9,699 bases of DNA, taken from assembly GCA_029932445.1 (NCBI GenBank), contig JAOZQB010000108.1, positions 1 to 9,699 on the forward strand. The letters run 5' to 3'. Shown here one piece after another: positions 1 to 5,985 of the stretch (the stretch's first letter is position 1; each line of letters opens with the position of its first letter). The DNA comes from Bacteroidales bacterium. Lineage in GTDB: Bacteria > Bacteroidota > Bacteroidia > Bacteroidales > JAADGE01. Under the pieces are notes generated by a model. That model made no database searches. It was not told where the DNA came from and saw only the letters and a program-made list of their open reading frames with translations. Both the position numbers and the translations under genes were made by a program.

Positions 1-1073
1 CTGATTATTGAATCTTTATCTTCCGAACATTTCGGCTTTTCAATTATTAATGTTCCTTTATCAAATTTTATCGGTACTGAATATTTGACATCAAAAAACT
101 TACCTTTAATTAATTTCGGTTTTAATTTCGGTAAAGAATTAATCAGTCTTATTGCTTCATCTTCAAATACAGGATTAGAACTGTTAACAACATGAATATT
201 TTTAATCTCACTGTTTCCGGTTAATTCAAATTCAGTAATAACTTTACCTTCCATGCCGGCATATAATGCTTCTTTGGGATAATTTAAATTTTCGTCAATA
301 TATTGTTCAAAGGTTATCGATGAATCTTTAAATTCAAGTTGTTCTTTTATAATATTATTTTTTTTCTCAAAATTTACGGGAATATGAATATAAGAATTAA
401 CCGGCTTACCGTTTTCGGTTGCAGGTTTAAATTCAGGCAATAATCTGATTTTATCGATTACTTTTTGATCAAAATCATGTCTTATACCTTTTATTCTTTC
501 AATTTTACCGATTTTACCGGTTTTTGTAATTTCTACTTTCAAATCAACTGTACCGTATATATTTGGTTTTCTGTTTTTCGCCAAATCAGACATAAGCACT
601 AAAATATTATCAACAAGAGATAAACCGTTTACGGATTTAAAAACAGGCATTGTTTTTTTCGGACCGGGAATATTAAATTTTACGGGTATTGACATCCACA
701 CATTAACCGGTTTTCCGTTTTGAATAGCCGGTTTAAATTTCTTTAATGTCATAACAGCATGCATTGCAGCATTATCCAATAAAGGATGAACACTTTTTTG
801 AATTTCAATCTTACCTATATTACCGGTTTTTGTTACTTCAAAACGTAAAAAAACAGTGCCGTCAATATAATTTTCTCTTGCTTCTTTCGGATAGTCAACG
901 GCAGTTGCAACTTGCCTGATAATTCCGTGGATTCCTCCGGGGTATTCGGGCATCTGCTCTGCAAAAACTAATATTGTATCATTATTTGCGTTTTTATCAT
1001 TTTGTGAAAAACCGAAAAATGAATATAAGCTGAATCCGAAAATCAATAATATATTTTTTCCGAAAAATCTCAT
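1..1073 (-). CDS. Secreted protein with three TonB C-terminal-type repeats (3' end beyond window)
   Basis: No stop is reached before the window edge, so 357 residues are visible and the C-terminus is missing. Residues 1-23 look like a signal peptide (basic MRFFGK, then a hydrophobic run) ending FSQ, with no lipobox Cys. Three tandem TonB-C-like units follow, at about 45-136, 150-235 and 250-337. Each has a YPKEA-like or equivalent entry, a G-x-V-x-L/F-x-F/V-E-hydrophobic strand, a T-K-T-G-x-I-G-K-I turn (degenerate in unit 3), an F/L-K-P motif and a closing I/V-P-V/I-K/N-F strand. Family knowledge: one TonB-C domain contacts outer-membrane TonB-dependent transporters. Here the usual membrane anchor and Pro-rich linker are absent, so this is probably an exported TonB-C repeat protein and not the energy transducer itself. 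It starts 24 bp after the reductase gene on the same strand and may be read through from it. The role is unknown. Confidence 0.88.
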   Translation of the reverse strand, partial: MRFFGKNILLIFGFSLYSFFGFSQNDKNANNDTILVFAEQMPEYPGGIHGIIRQVATAVDYPKEARENYIDGTVFLRFEVTKTGNIGKIEIQKSVHPLLDNAAMHAVMTLKKFKPAIQNGKPVNVWMSIPVKFNIPGPKKTMPVFKSVNGLSLVDNILVLMSDLAKNRKPNIYGTVDLKVEITKTGKIGKIERIKGIRHDFDQKVIDKIRLLPEFKPATENGKPVNSYIHIPVNFEKKNNIIKEQLEFKDSSITFEQYIDENLNYPKEALYAGMEGKVITEFELTGNSEIKNIHVVNSSNPVFEDEAIRLINSLPKLKPKLIKGKFFDVKYSVPIKFDKGTLIIEKPKCSEDKDSII

Positions 1074-1097
1074 TTTTATAATTTTTGATAAGATTAA

Positions 1098-1823
1098 TTA
1101 ATAAATTCCTCCGTTAATCGAAATAACTTCTCCCGTAATATAAGCTGATTTATCGGACGCTAAAAAACTGACTAATTCGGCTACTTCTTCCGGTTTACCG
1201 AAACGGCGCATAGGAATCATTCGTTTTAATTCTTTTTCATCTAAATCAGCTGTCATATCAGTTTTTATAAATCCGGGGGCAACAGCATTAACGGTTACTT
1301 TTTTAGAAGCAATTTCCTGTGCCAATGCTTTGGTTGCACCGATCACACCGGCTTTTGCAGCTGAATAATTTGTTTGCCCGGGCATCCCTTTTAATCCCGA
1401 TAAAGAAACCATATTAATAATTCGTCCGAATTTATTGACCAACATATCCTTTAACACTCGCCTCGTTATATAAAAGAAACTGTTTAAATTGGTGTTAATC
1501 ACATCATTCCATTCATCATCTCCCATAAAAACCTGTAAATTATCTTTACGGATGCCGGCATTGTTAATTAAAATTTCAATATGATTTTCAGGATGTTTTT
1601 CCGAAAAAAGTTCAAACACTTTTTCTGTTTCTTCGGGTTTAGAAACATCAAATTGCAACAACTCTCCAGCCCCACCGTTTGCTTTTATTTCTTCTAATGT
1701 TTTTTCAGCTTCTTCTTTATTCGACCGGTAATTAATTAACACATACATACCGTCTTCAGCAAGTTTTTTACTGACAGCTTTCCCTATTCCTCGAGAACCG
1801 CCCGTTATTAATGCAAACTTCAT
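1098..1823 (-). CDS. fabG: FabG-like 3-oxoacyl-ACP reductase (short-chain dehydrogenase)
   Basis: This is a 241-residue classical short-chain dehydrogenase/reductase of normal length. Visible motifs are the NADP(H)-binding TGGSRGIG at 7-14, NNAG at 87-90, the active-site Asn of NTNLN near 112, catalytic Ser140, and Tyr153/Lys157 in YSAAK. GFIKTDM after VNAVAPG and the C-terminal YITGEVISINGG are typical of FabG. The expected reaction is NADPH reduction of a beta-ketoacyl-ACP in the cytoplasm. The start codon overlaps the end of the ammonia-lyase gene by 4 bp (ATGA), which suggests translational coupling. That context points to a dedicated reductase of an aryl-polyene/flexirubin-like or phenylpropanoid pathway more than the housekeeping fatty-acid FabG, but no acyl carrier protein or ketosynthase gene is in view. 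Other SDR substrates cannot be excluded. Confidence 0.9.
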   Translation of the reverse strand: MKFALITGGSRGIGKAVSKKLAEDGMYVLINYRSNKEEAEKTLEEIKANGGAGELLQFDVSKPEETEKVFELFSEKHPENHIEILINNAGIRKDNLQVFMGDDEWNDVINTNLNSFFYITRRVLKDMLVNKFGRIINMVSLSGLKGMPGQTNYSAAKAGVIGATKALAQEIASKKVTVNAVAPGFIKTDMTADLDEKELKRMIPMRRFGKPEEVAELVSFLASDKSAYITGEVISINGGIY

Positions 1824-3382
1824 ATGGTATTTTCTTTAAAAATATCCGACAATTTATTTTCATTTTTCAAATATGCAATAACTTTATTAATTGAAGGGTA
1901 AAGTGTATTATCATCTTTAAAAACGGGAACAATCTCACGAATTTCTTTATATAATTTTTGAGAAGTTTCCGATAATTTATCTTTAACTTTTAAATAATCG
2001 ACTGCTTGAATCAAAGAAATTAATTCAATTGATAATACTTCAAAGGTATTATTAATCACTTTTTGCGTTAGTAAGGATGCATTGGTTCCCATACTCACAA
2101 CATCTTGATTATCATTATTATTCGGAATACTGTGAACCGACATCGGATTGGATAAAGTTTGATTTTCGGCAACGGTTGAAACGGCAGTAAACTGTGCTCC
2201 CTGCATTCCCAAGTTCAATCCCAATGTTCCGAGATTTACAAAAGGCGGCAGTATTTTATTCAATTTATCATTCATTAAGAAATTAAGTTGTCTTTCAATC
2301 AACATTGATAATTTAGTTACGGCAATTTTGAGTTTATCAGCTTCCAAAGCCACATAATCACCGTGAAAATTTCCGCCGTGAAAAACATTATTATTTTCTT
2401 TATCAATAATCGGATTATCATTTACGGAATTAATTTCACTGACTAATATTTCTTCCGAATTAATAATTGTATCATAAACCGGTCCCAAAATTTGCGGAAC
2501 ACAGCGAAGCGAATAGTACTCTTGTACTTTATCTTCAAAAACTATAACATTATTATTATTGCCGTTATATAAATAATCCTGACGTTTTTTTATCAATTTA
2601 CTTGATGACAAAATATGACGCATTTCTTTCGCCACTTTATCCTGTCCTTTATGAAATTTAACTCGATTTAATTCGGAAGAAAAATGATCATCGTAAGATT
2701 TCACAATTTCATTAATTAAAGAAGATGTTAAAATAGTCACATTCAATAACTTCTTTGCCTTAATAATATTACTCAAACTGATACCCGTCATAACGGAAGT
2801 TCCGTTAATTAAAGCTAAACCTTCTCGCAAGATAATTTCAATCGGTTTTAAATTCAGTTTTTCTAAAACATCTGCAGTATTTTGTTCTTTTCCTTCGTAT
2901 CGAACATTCCCTTCACCTATTAATGCCAAAGCCAAATGCGAAAGTTGTACCAAATCACCGCTGGCTCCTACTCCGCCGTGTTTATAAATATTCGGATAAA
3001 TACCTCGATTTAAAAATTCCTTTAACAAATTAACAACTGAAATGTTAACTCCGGAATATCCTTTAAGTAAAGTGTTAAGCCGAGCAAGCATAGCAGCCCT
3101 TACACATCGTTCGGGCAGTAATTCTCCCGAACCTGCCGAATGACTTCGAATAAGATTGTATTGTAGTTGAATTTGATCCGTTTCACTGATTTTATATTGA
3201 GCCATCGGACCAAAACCGGTATTAATACCGTAAATTACTTTATCTTTTGAGAATTCTTTCAAAAACTCAAAACTTTCTGATACTTTCTTCAAAGCATATT
3301 CATCAATTTCAATTTTTTCATTTTGATATACAATACGATAAACATCCGTTGATTGCAAATATTCTTTTCCTATTTTTAACAT
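1820..3382 (-). CDS. Aromatic amino acid ammonia-lyase (HAL/TAL family), probably tyrosine ammonia-lyase
   Basis: This 520-residue protein is a complete member of the MIO-dependent ammonia-lyase family. Visible are catalytic Tyr51 in IYGINTGFG, the MIO-forming Ala140-Ser141-Gly142 in GGVGASGDLVQLSHLAL, LINGTS near 191-196, YYSLRCVPQ near 289-297, NDNPI near 321-325 and HGGNFHG near 335-341. The position that tunes substrate choice carries Ser80-His81 (NLIRSHSAG), a pair usual in histidine ammonia-lyase. Overall, however, the sequence (GFGPMAQY, NLIRSHS, HSIPNNNDNQD) closely resembles what I recall of Flavobacterium johnsoniae tyrosine ammonia-lyase, which makes 4-coumarate for flexirubin pigments. 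Deamination of tyrosine to 4-coumarate is therefore the preferred call and histidine the alternative. No hutU, hutI or hutG gene is nearby, which weakens a histidine-degradation role. It starts 12 bp after ribH ends and overlaps the FabG-like gene by 4 bp. Confidence 0.88.
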   Translation of the reverse strand: MLKIGKEYLQSTDVYRIVYQNEKIEIDEYALKKVSESFEFLKEFSKDKVIYGINTGFGPMAQYKISETDQIQLQYNLIRSHSAGSGELLPERCVRAAMLARLNTLLKGYSGVNISVVNLLKEFLNRGIYPNIYKHGGVGASGDLVQLSHLALALIGEGNVRYEGKEQNTADVLEKLNLKPIEIILREGLALINGTSVMTGISLSNIIKAKKLLNVTILTSSLINEIVKSYDDHFSSELNRVKFHKGQDKVAKEMRHILSSSKLIKKRQDYLYNGNNNNVIVFEDKVQEYYSLRCVPQILGPVYDTIINSEEILVSEINSVNDNPIIDKENNNVFHGGNFHGDYVALEADKLKIAVTKLSMLIERQLNFLMNDKLNKILPPFVNLGTLGLNLGMQGAQFTAVSTVAENQTLSNPMSVHSIPNNNDNQDVVSMGTNASLLTQKVINNTFEVLSIELISLIQAVDYLKVKDKLSETSQKLYKEIREIVPVFKDDNTLYPSINKVIAYLKNENKLSDIFKENTI

Positions 3383-3394
3383 TAATAATACTGC

Positions 3395-3916
3395 TTATGA
3401 TTTTATAAATCCGATTTCGTTTTCAAAAAAAGCATTTTGCCGTTTTTTGAATGCAACCATTTTAATCGCTGTTACAGCAGCTTCATCCCCTTTATTTCCC
3501 AGTTTTCCGCCTGCTCTGTCAGCCGCCTGTTGTTGTGTATCAGTGGTTAAAACTCCGAATATTACGGGAATATTTTGTGTTCTGTTAAGGTCTGTAATTC
3601 CTTGTGCCACACCCTGACATATAAAATCAAAATGACGTGTTTCACCCTGAATAACACAGCCCAAAACAATAACAGCATCAAGATTTGCACTTTTAACCAT
3701 CGATTGTGCTCCGTATGTTAACTCAAACGTTCCGGGAACATATTCTTTTATAATATCTTCTTCCTTTACGTGATGTTTTAACAAAGTCTCAAAAGTCCCT
3801 TTATAAAGAGCTTCGGTAATTTCATTATTCCATTCGGAAACAAGAATTCCTAAACGCATTTTTTCTCCCGAAGGAACTGTATTTATATCATACTCCGATA
3901 AATTTTTTGTTGCCAT
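3395..3916 (-). CDS. ribH: 6,7-dimethyl-8-ribityllumazine synthase
   Basis: At 173 residues this fits lumazine synthase, the penultimate enzyme of riboflavin synthesis. It condenses 5-amino-6-ribitylamino-uracil with 3,4-dihydroxy-2-butanone 4-phosphate in the cytoplasm. Diagnostic motifs are VSEWN (26-30, aromatic Trp29 for substrate stacking), VPGTFELT (60-67), GCVIQGETRHFDFIC (86-100, with catalytic His95) and GVLTTDTQQQAADRAGGKLGNKGDEAA spread over 121-147. The N-terminal 20 residues are a short extension typical of Bacteroidota homologues. It is the first gene of the minus-strand group, with only 12 bp before the ammonia-lyase and a 48-bp divergent gap to the AraC-type regulator. No other riboflavin gene and no convincing FMN riboswitch leader is seen upstream; the leader is too short for one. 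Confidence 0.96.
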   Translation of the reverse strand: MATKNLSEYDINTVPSGEKMRLGILVSEWNNEITEALYKGTFETLLKHHVKEEDIIKEYVPGTFELTYGAQSMVKSANLDAVIVLGCVIQGETRHFDFICQGVAQGITDLNRTQNIPVIFGVLTTDTQQQAADRAGGKLGNKGDEAAVTAIKMVAFKKRQNAFFENEIGFIKS

Positions 3917-3940
3917 ATTTAAACTTTATCCGTAATTTTA
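3910..3940 (+). promoter_or_regulatory. Candidate promoter for the AraC-type regulator gene
   Basis: TTG at 3910-3912 is followed after 20 bp by TAATTTTA at 3933-3940. That is the -33/-7 layout of Bacteroidota promoters (TTG, N19-21, TAnnTTTG), with the final G replaced by A. The -33 part lies inside the first codons of ribH. The predicted leader before the ATG at 3965 is only about 15 nt. The match is imperfect and the region is AT-rich, so this is tentative. Confidence 0.25.
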
Positions 3941-3961
3941 TGTCTTAAAGAAAAACGGCTA

Positions 3962-3969
3962 CAAATGTA
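3962..3969 (-). promoter_or_regulatory. Candidate -7 element for the ribH transcription unit
   Basis: On the minus strand this reads TACATTTG, an exact match to the Bacteroidota -7 consensus TAnnTTTG. Transcription would begin near 3955, giving a leader of about 39 nt before the ribH start. No clear TTG -33 element lies 19-21 bp upstream. The element overlaps the start codon of the divergent regulator gene, so the two transcription units would interfere. The call rests on sequence match only. Confidence 0.4.
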
Positions 3970-4540
3970 CAACAAAAATGCAGTCAGGAAAAAGATTTAT
4001 ATTAAAAACATGCAGGGCAAATGTTGTATTCGAATACTGAAAAAAGATTTTGAAGAAAATAATATTAAAATAATAACCATTAAACAAGGTTTTGCTGAAA
4101 TTCAGTATAATCCTAATGAAATTAATATTAAAAAGATATCCGAAATTCTTGCACTTTCCGATTTGGTATTAATAAAAAATAATGATGAAAAAATTATTGA
4201 AAAATTAAAAATGACGATTCATGAATTGATTTTTGAAATGAATAATGTCGATTCCATTGCTAAAAAATCAGAATATATTGTTGAAAAACTCAGTTTAAAC
4301 TATCGATATTTGTCCGGACTGTTCTCAAAATACGAAAATAACACTTTGGAAAAATATATTATTTCAAAAAAAATTGAGCGTATCAAACAATTGATAATCG
4401 TTAATGAGTTCAATATAAGTGAGATTGCTTATATGATGGATTACAGCAGTGTCCAATATCTTTCCTCACAATTTAAAAAAGAAACCGGGATAACCCTTTC
4501 TGATTATAAGAAACAATATTATTCCGATACTGAGAATTAA
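3965..4540 (+). CDS. AraC-family transcriptional regulator with degenerate heavy-metal-associated-like N-terminal domain
   Basis: This is a 191-residue cytoplasmic DNA-binding protein. Residues 11-72 resemble the small ferredoxin-like, metal-binding-like domain seen at the N-terminus of many Bacteroidota AraC proteins (YIKNM..., then beta strands with EIQYNP). In the relatives I remember, the loop reads MVCxRC. Here it reads MQGKCC, so the first Cys is Gly18 and the remaining cysteines are 20 and 21; CxxC metal binding is doubtful. Residues about 100-187 form the AraC double helix-turn-helix, with LSLNYRYLSGLFSKYENNTLEKYI as the first part and ISEIAYMMDYSSVQYLSSQFKKETGITLSDYKK the second (each described across its span). 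The next in-frame Met is residue 16, inside the domain, so the ATG at 3965 is the best start. It sits between the ribH unit and the PqqD-like operon, and candidate half-sites in the downstream gap make it the likely local activator. The inducer is unknown. Confidence 0.87.
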   Translation: MYNKNAVRKKIYIKNMQGKCCIRILKKDFEENNIKIITIKQGFAEIQYNPNEINIKKISEILALSDLVLIKNNDEKIIEKLKMTIHELIFEMNNVDSIAKKSEYIVEKLSLNYRYLSGLFSKYENNTLEKYIISKKIERIKQLIIVNEFNISEIAYMMDYSSVQYLSSQFKKETGITLSDYKKQYYSDTEN

Positions 4541-4546
4541 TTATAA

Positions 4547-4585
4547 GTAAAATTTTATACATCTTTTGTAAAATTTCGTAACATC
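4547..4585 (+). repeat. Near-tandem 17/18-bp direct repeat, candidate AraC-type operator
   Basis: Two copies lie in the same orientation: GTAAAATTTTATACATC (4547-4563) and GTAAAATTTCGTAACATC (4568-4585). The first nine bases are identical, as are the last five, with one extra base in copy 2, and a TTTT spacer separates them. The 21-bp period places both copies on one face of the helix, the geometry known for AraC half-sites (17-bp sites, 4-bp gap). The downstream copy ends 18 bp before a -7 element that lacks a good -33 box, which is where an activator would be needed. The gene just upstream encodes an AraC-family protein. That the protein binds here is inference. Confidence 0.55.
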
Positions 4586-4603
4586 CGTTTTAAACTAATC
4601 ATC

Positions 4604-4611
4604 TATTTTTG
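4604..4611 (+). promoter_or_regulatory. Candidate -7 promoter element of the PqqD-like operon
   Basis: TATTTTTG matches the Bacteroidota -7 consensus TAnnTTTG exactly. Transcription would start around 4615-4618, leaving a leader of roughly 30 nt before the ATG at 4646. There is no TTG or TTTG at the expected -33 spacing; that region is instead occupied by the second copy of the direct repeat. This pattern suggests an activator-dependent promoter. Confidence 0.55.
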
Positions 4612-4645
4612 CATCATAAATTCAGACTTATCTCAAACTAAAAAA

Positions 4646-4885
4646 ATGAAACTAAAAAAAAATATTGCAGTAAGTGAAACAGGTTTTTTATTTGATCCGA
4701 ATTCGGGCGAATCATTTTCATTAAATGAAACAGGAAAAAAAATCTTACAATTTCTGAAAGAAGAAAAATCAGAAAATCAAATATCAGAATGGTTTGTTAA
4801 AAACTATGAAGTCGATCAGGCCACTTTCGAGAATAACTTCAATGATTTTATTACCGTCCTGCAAAATTTCAGAATTACCGAATAA
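4646..4885 (+). CDS. PqqD-like small protein (RiPP recognition element fold)
   Basis: This 79-residue protein fits the PqqD family: short N-terminal strands, then GFLFDPNSGESFSLNETGKKILQFL (about 13-37), where the LN-x-T-G helix start is the family hallmark. Two more amphipathic helices follow (about 43-53 and 57-75), ending in a hydrophobic L..F.I. Family knowledge: PqqD and other RiPP recognition elements bind leader peptides and hand them to modifying enzymes, and have no catalytic residues themselves. It is the first gene after the candidate regulated promoter and lies 11 bp ahead of the ATP-grasp gene, so an operon is very likely. No radical SAM PqqE partner and no pqqA-like precursor gene is present, so it is not part of PQQ synthesis. 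The partner peptide is unknown. Confidence 0.8.
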   Translation: MKLKKNIAVSETGFLFDPNSGESFSLNETGKKILQFLKEEKSENQISEWFVKNYEVDQATFENNFNDFITVLQNFRITE

Positions 4886-4896
4886 AATCCCGTAAA

Positions 4897-5940
4897 ATGA
4901 AACCAAAATATACGATAGCAGTAACAGGATTAAATAATACCGACAATCCCGGACCCGGAGTTCCCGTAATTAGGGCTCTTCGGGAAGCAAAAGAATTTGA
5001 CGTACGTATTATCGGACTGGCTTATGAAAATTTGGAACCCGGAATATACATGGAAAACACGGCCGATAAAGTTTATCAAATTCCATATCCTTCAACCGGT
5101 TCGGATGAATTAATGCAACGAATTGAATATATTAATTCCAAAGAAGATATTGATGTTTTAATACCGAATTTTGATGCCGAATTATTTACTTTTATGATGT
5201 CTGAAAGGAAACTAAAAGAAATGGGAATCCAAACTTTTTTACCCACAATTAAACAATTTGAAGAACGTCATAAATCCGAATTACCTGAATACGGTAAAAA
5301 ATACGGACTTGATATTCCTTTTAGTAAAGCCATCACAAATCTTTCGGATATCAATAATATTCAATATGAATTTGAATATCCTGTTTTGGTAAAAGGTAAA
5401 TTTTATGATGCTTATTTGGCATATAATCCTGCACAAGTAACGGAATTTTTCAATAAAATTTCCGTAAAATGGGGCGTTCCTGTTATTATTCAACAATTTA
5501 TTCGCGGAACAGAAGTTAATGTTGTTGCCTTAGGCGACGGAAAAGGAAATACAATCGGTGTCGTTCCCATGAGAAAACAATATATCACGGATAAAGGAAA
5601 AGCATGGGGAGGAATAACATTAGGCGATGAAAATCTAATAAAGATTACTAAAAATTTAATCGAAAAAACAAAATGGCGCGGCGGTATGGAATTGGAAATT
5701 ATTAAAACACATACCGATAAATATTATATTATTGAAATTAATCCGAGAATCCCTGCATGGGTTTACCTTGCTGTCGGTGCCGGACAAAACATACCCGAAG
5801 CACTTGTAAAATTAGCATTGGGAGAAAAACCGGAAGCTTTTAAATCGTATGATATAGGAAAAATGTTTATCCGTTATTCCTATGATTTAATCGGAGATAT
5901 ATCACAATTTGAAAAACTTTCTTTAACCGGAGAATTATAA
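4897..5940 (+). CDS. CarB/PylC-type ATP-grasp ligase
   Basis: This 347-residue protein has the ATP-grasp layout. A Rossmann-like pre-ATP domain covers about 1-125 (IAVTGLNN near 7-14; IDVLIPNFDAE near 85-95). The ATP-binding part begins about 160-170, with Lys166 in YPVLVKGK, followed by VIIQQFIRGTEVNVV near 197-210 (Glu206). The Mg-ATP site is MELEI (264-268) plus EINPR (280-284, Glu280 and Asn282). Family knowledge: such enzymes activate a carboxylate as an acyl phosphate and join it to an amine or other nucleophile. The sequence resembles stand-alone carbamoyl-phosphate-synthase-like ligases, a group that includes PylC. Substrates cannot be read from the sequence. Placed between a leader-binding PqqD-like protein and a LysA-like PLP enzyme, an amide-forming step using an amine made by the latter is plausible. 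It is 11 bp after the PqqD-like gene and 45 bp before the PLP enzyme gene. Confidence 0.87.
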   Translation: MKPKYTIAVTGLNNTDNPGPGVPVIRALREAKEFDVRIIGLAYENLEPGIYMENTADKVYQIPYPSTGSDELMQRIEYINSKEDIDVLIPNFDAELFTFMMSERKLKEMGIQTFLPTIKQFEERHKSELPEYGKKYGLDIPFSKAITNLSDINNIQYEFEYPVLVKGKFYDAYLAYNPAQVTEFFNKISVKWGVPVIIQQFIRGTEVNVVALGDGKGNTIGVVPMRKQYITDKGKAWGGITLGDENLIKITKNLIEKTKWRGGMELEIIKTHTDKYYIIEINPRIPAWVYLAVGAGQNIPEALVKLALGEKPEAFKSYDIGKMFIRYSYDLIGDISQFEKLSLTGEL

Positions 5941-5985
5941 TATACCTTAAAATGAACTTCTTTATAAATTTAAATATCTTTTAAA

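Noticed and set aside
1820..3382. Histidine utilisation operon (hutH)
   Set aside because: No hutU, hutI or hutG genes are nearby; the partner is a ketoreductase and the overall sequence resembles tyrosine lyases of pigment pathways.
3917..3964. FMN riboswitch before ribH
   Set aside because: The leader is only about 40-50 nt and shows none of the conserved FMN aptamer sequence.
4541..4563. Possible terminator around the palindrome TAAAATTTTA after the regulator gene
   Set aside because: The palindrome has no G-C stem or clear U-tract and is better explained as part of the direct repeat.
5281..5496. Minus-strand open frame inside the ATP-grasp gene
   Set aside because: It lies fully antisense to a well-supported gene, has no recognisable domain, and is explained by the codon bias of the real frame.
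5952..5984. Ten-codon reading frame (MNFFINLNIF) before the LysA-like gene, with a duplicated TTAAAATGAA start context
   Set aside because: It is too short and hydrophobic, with no leader motif or modifiable core; it probably reflects AT-rich spacer sequence and not a precursor peptide.
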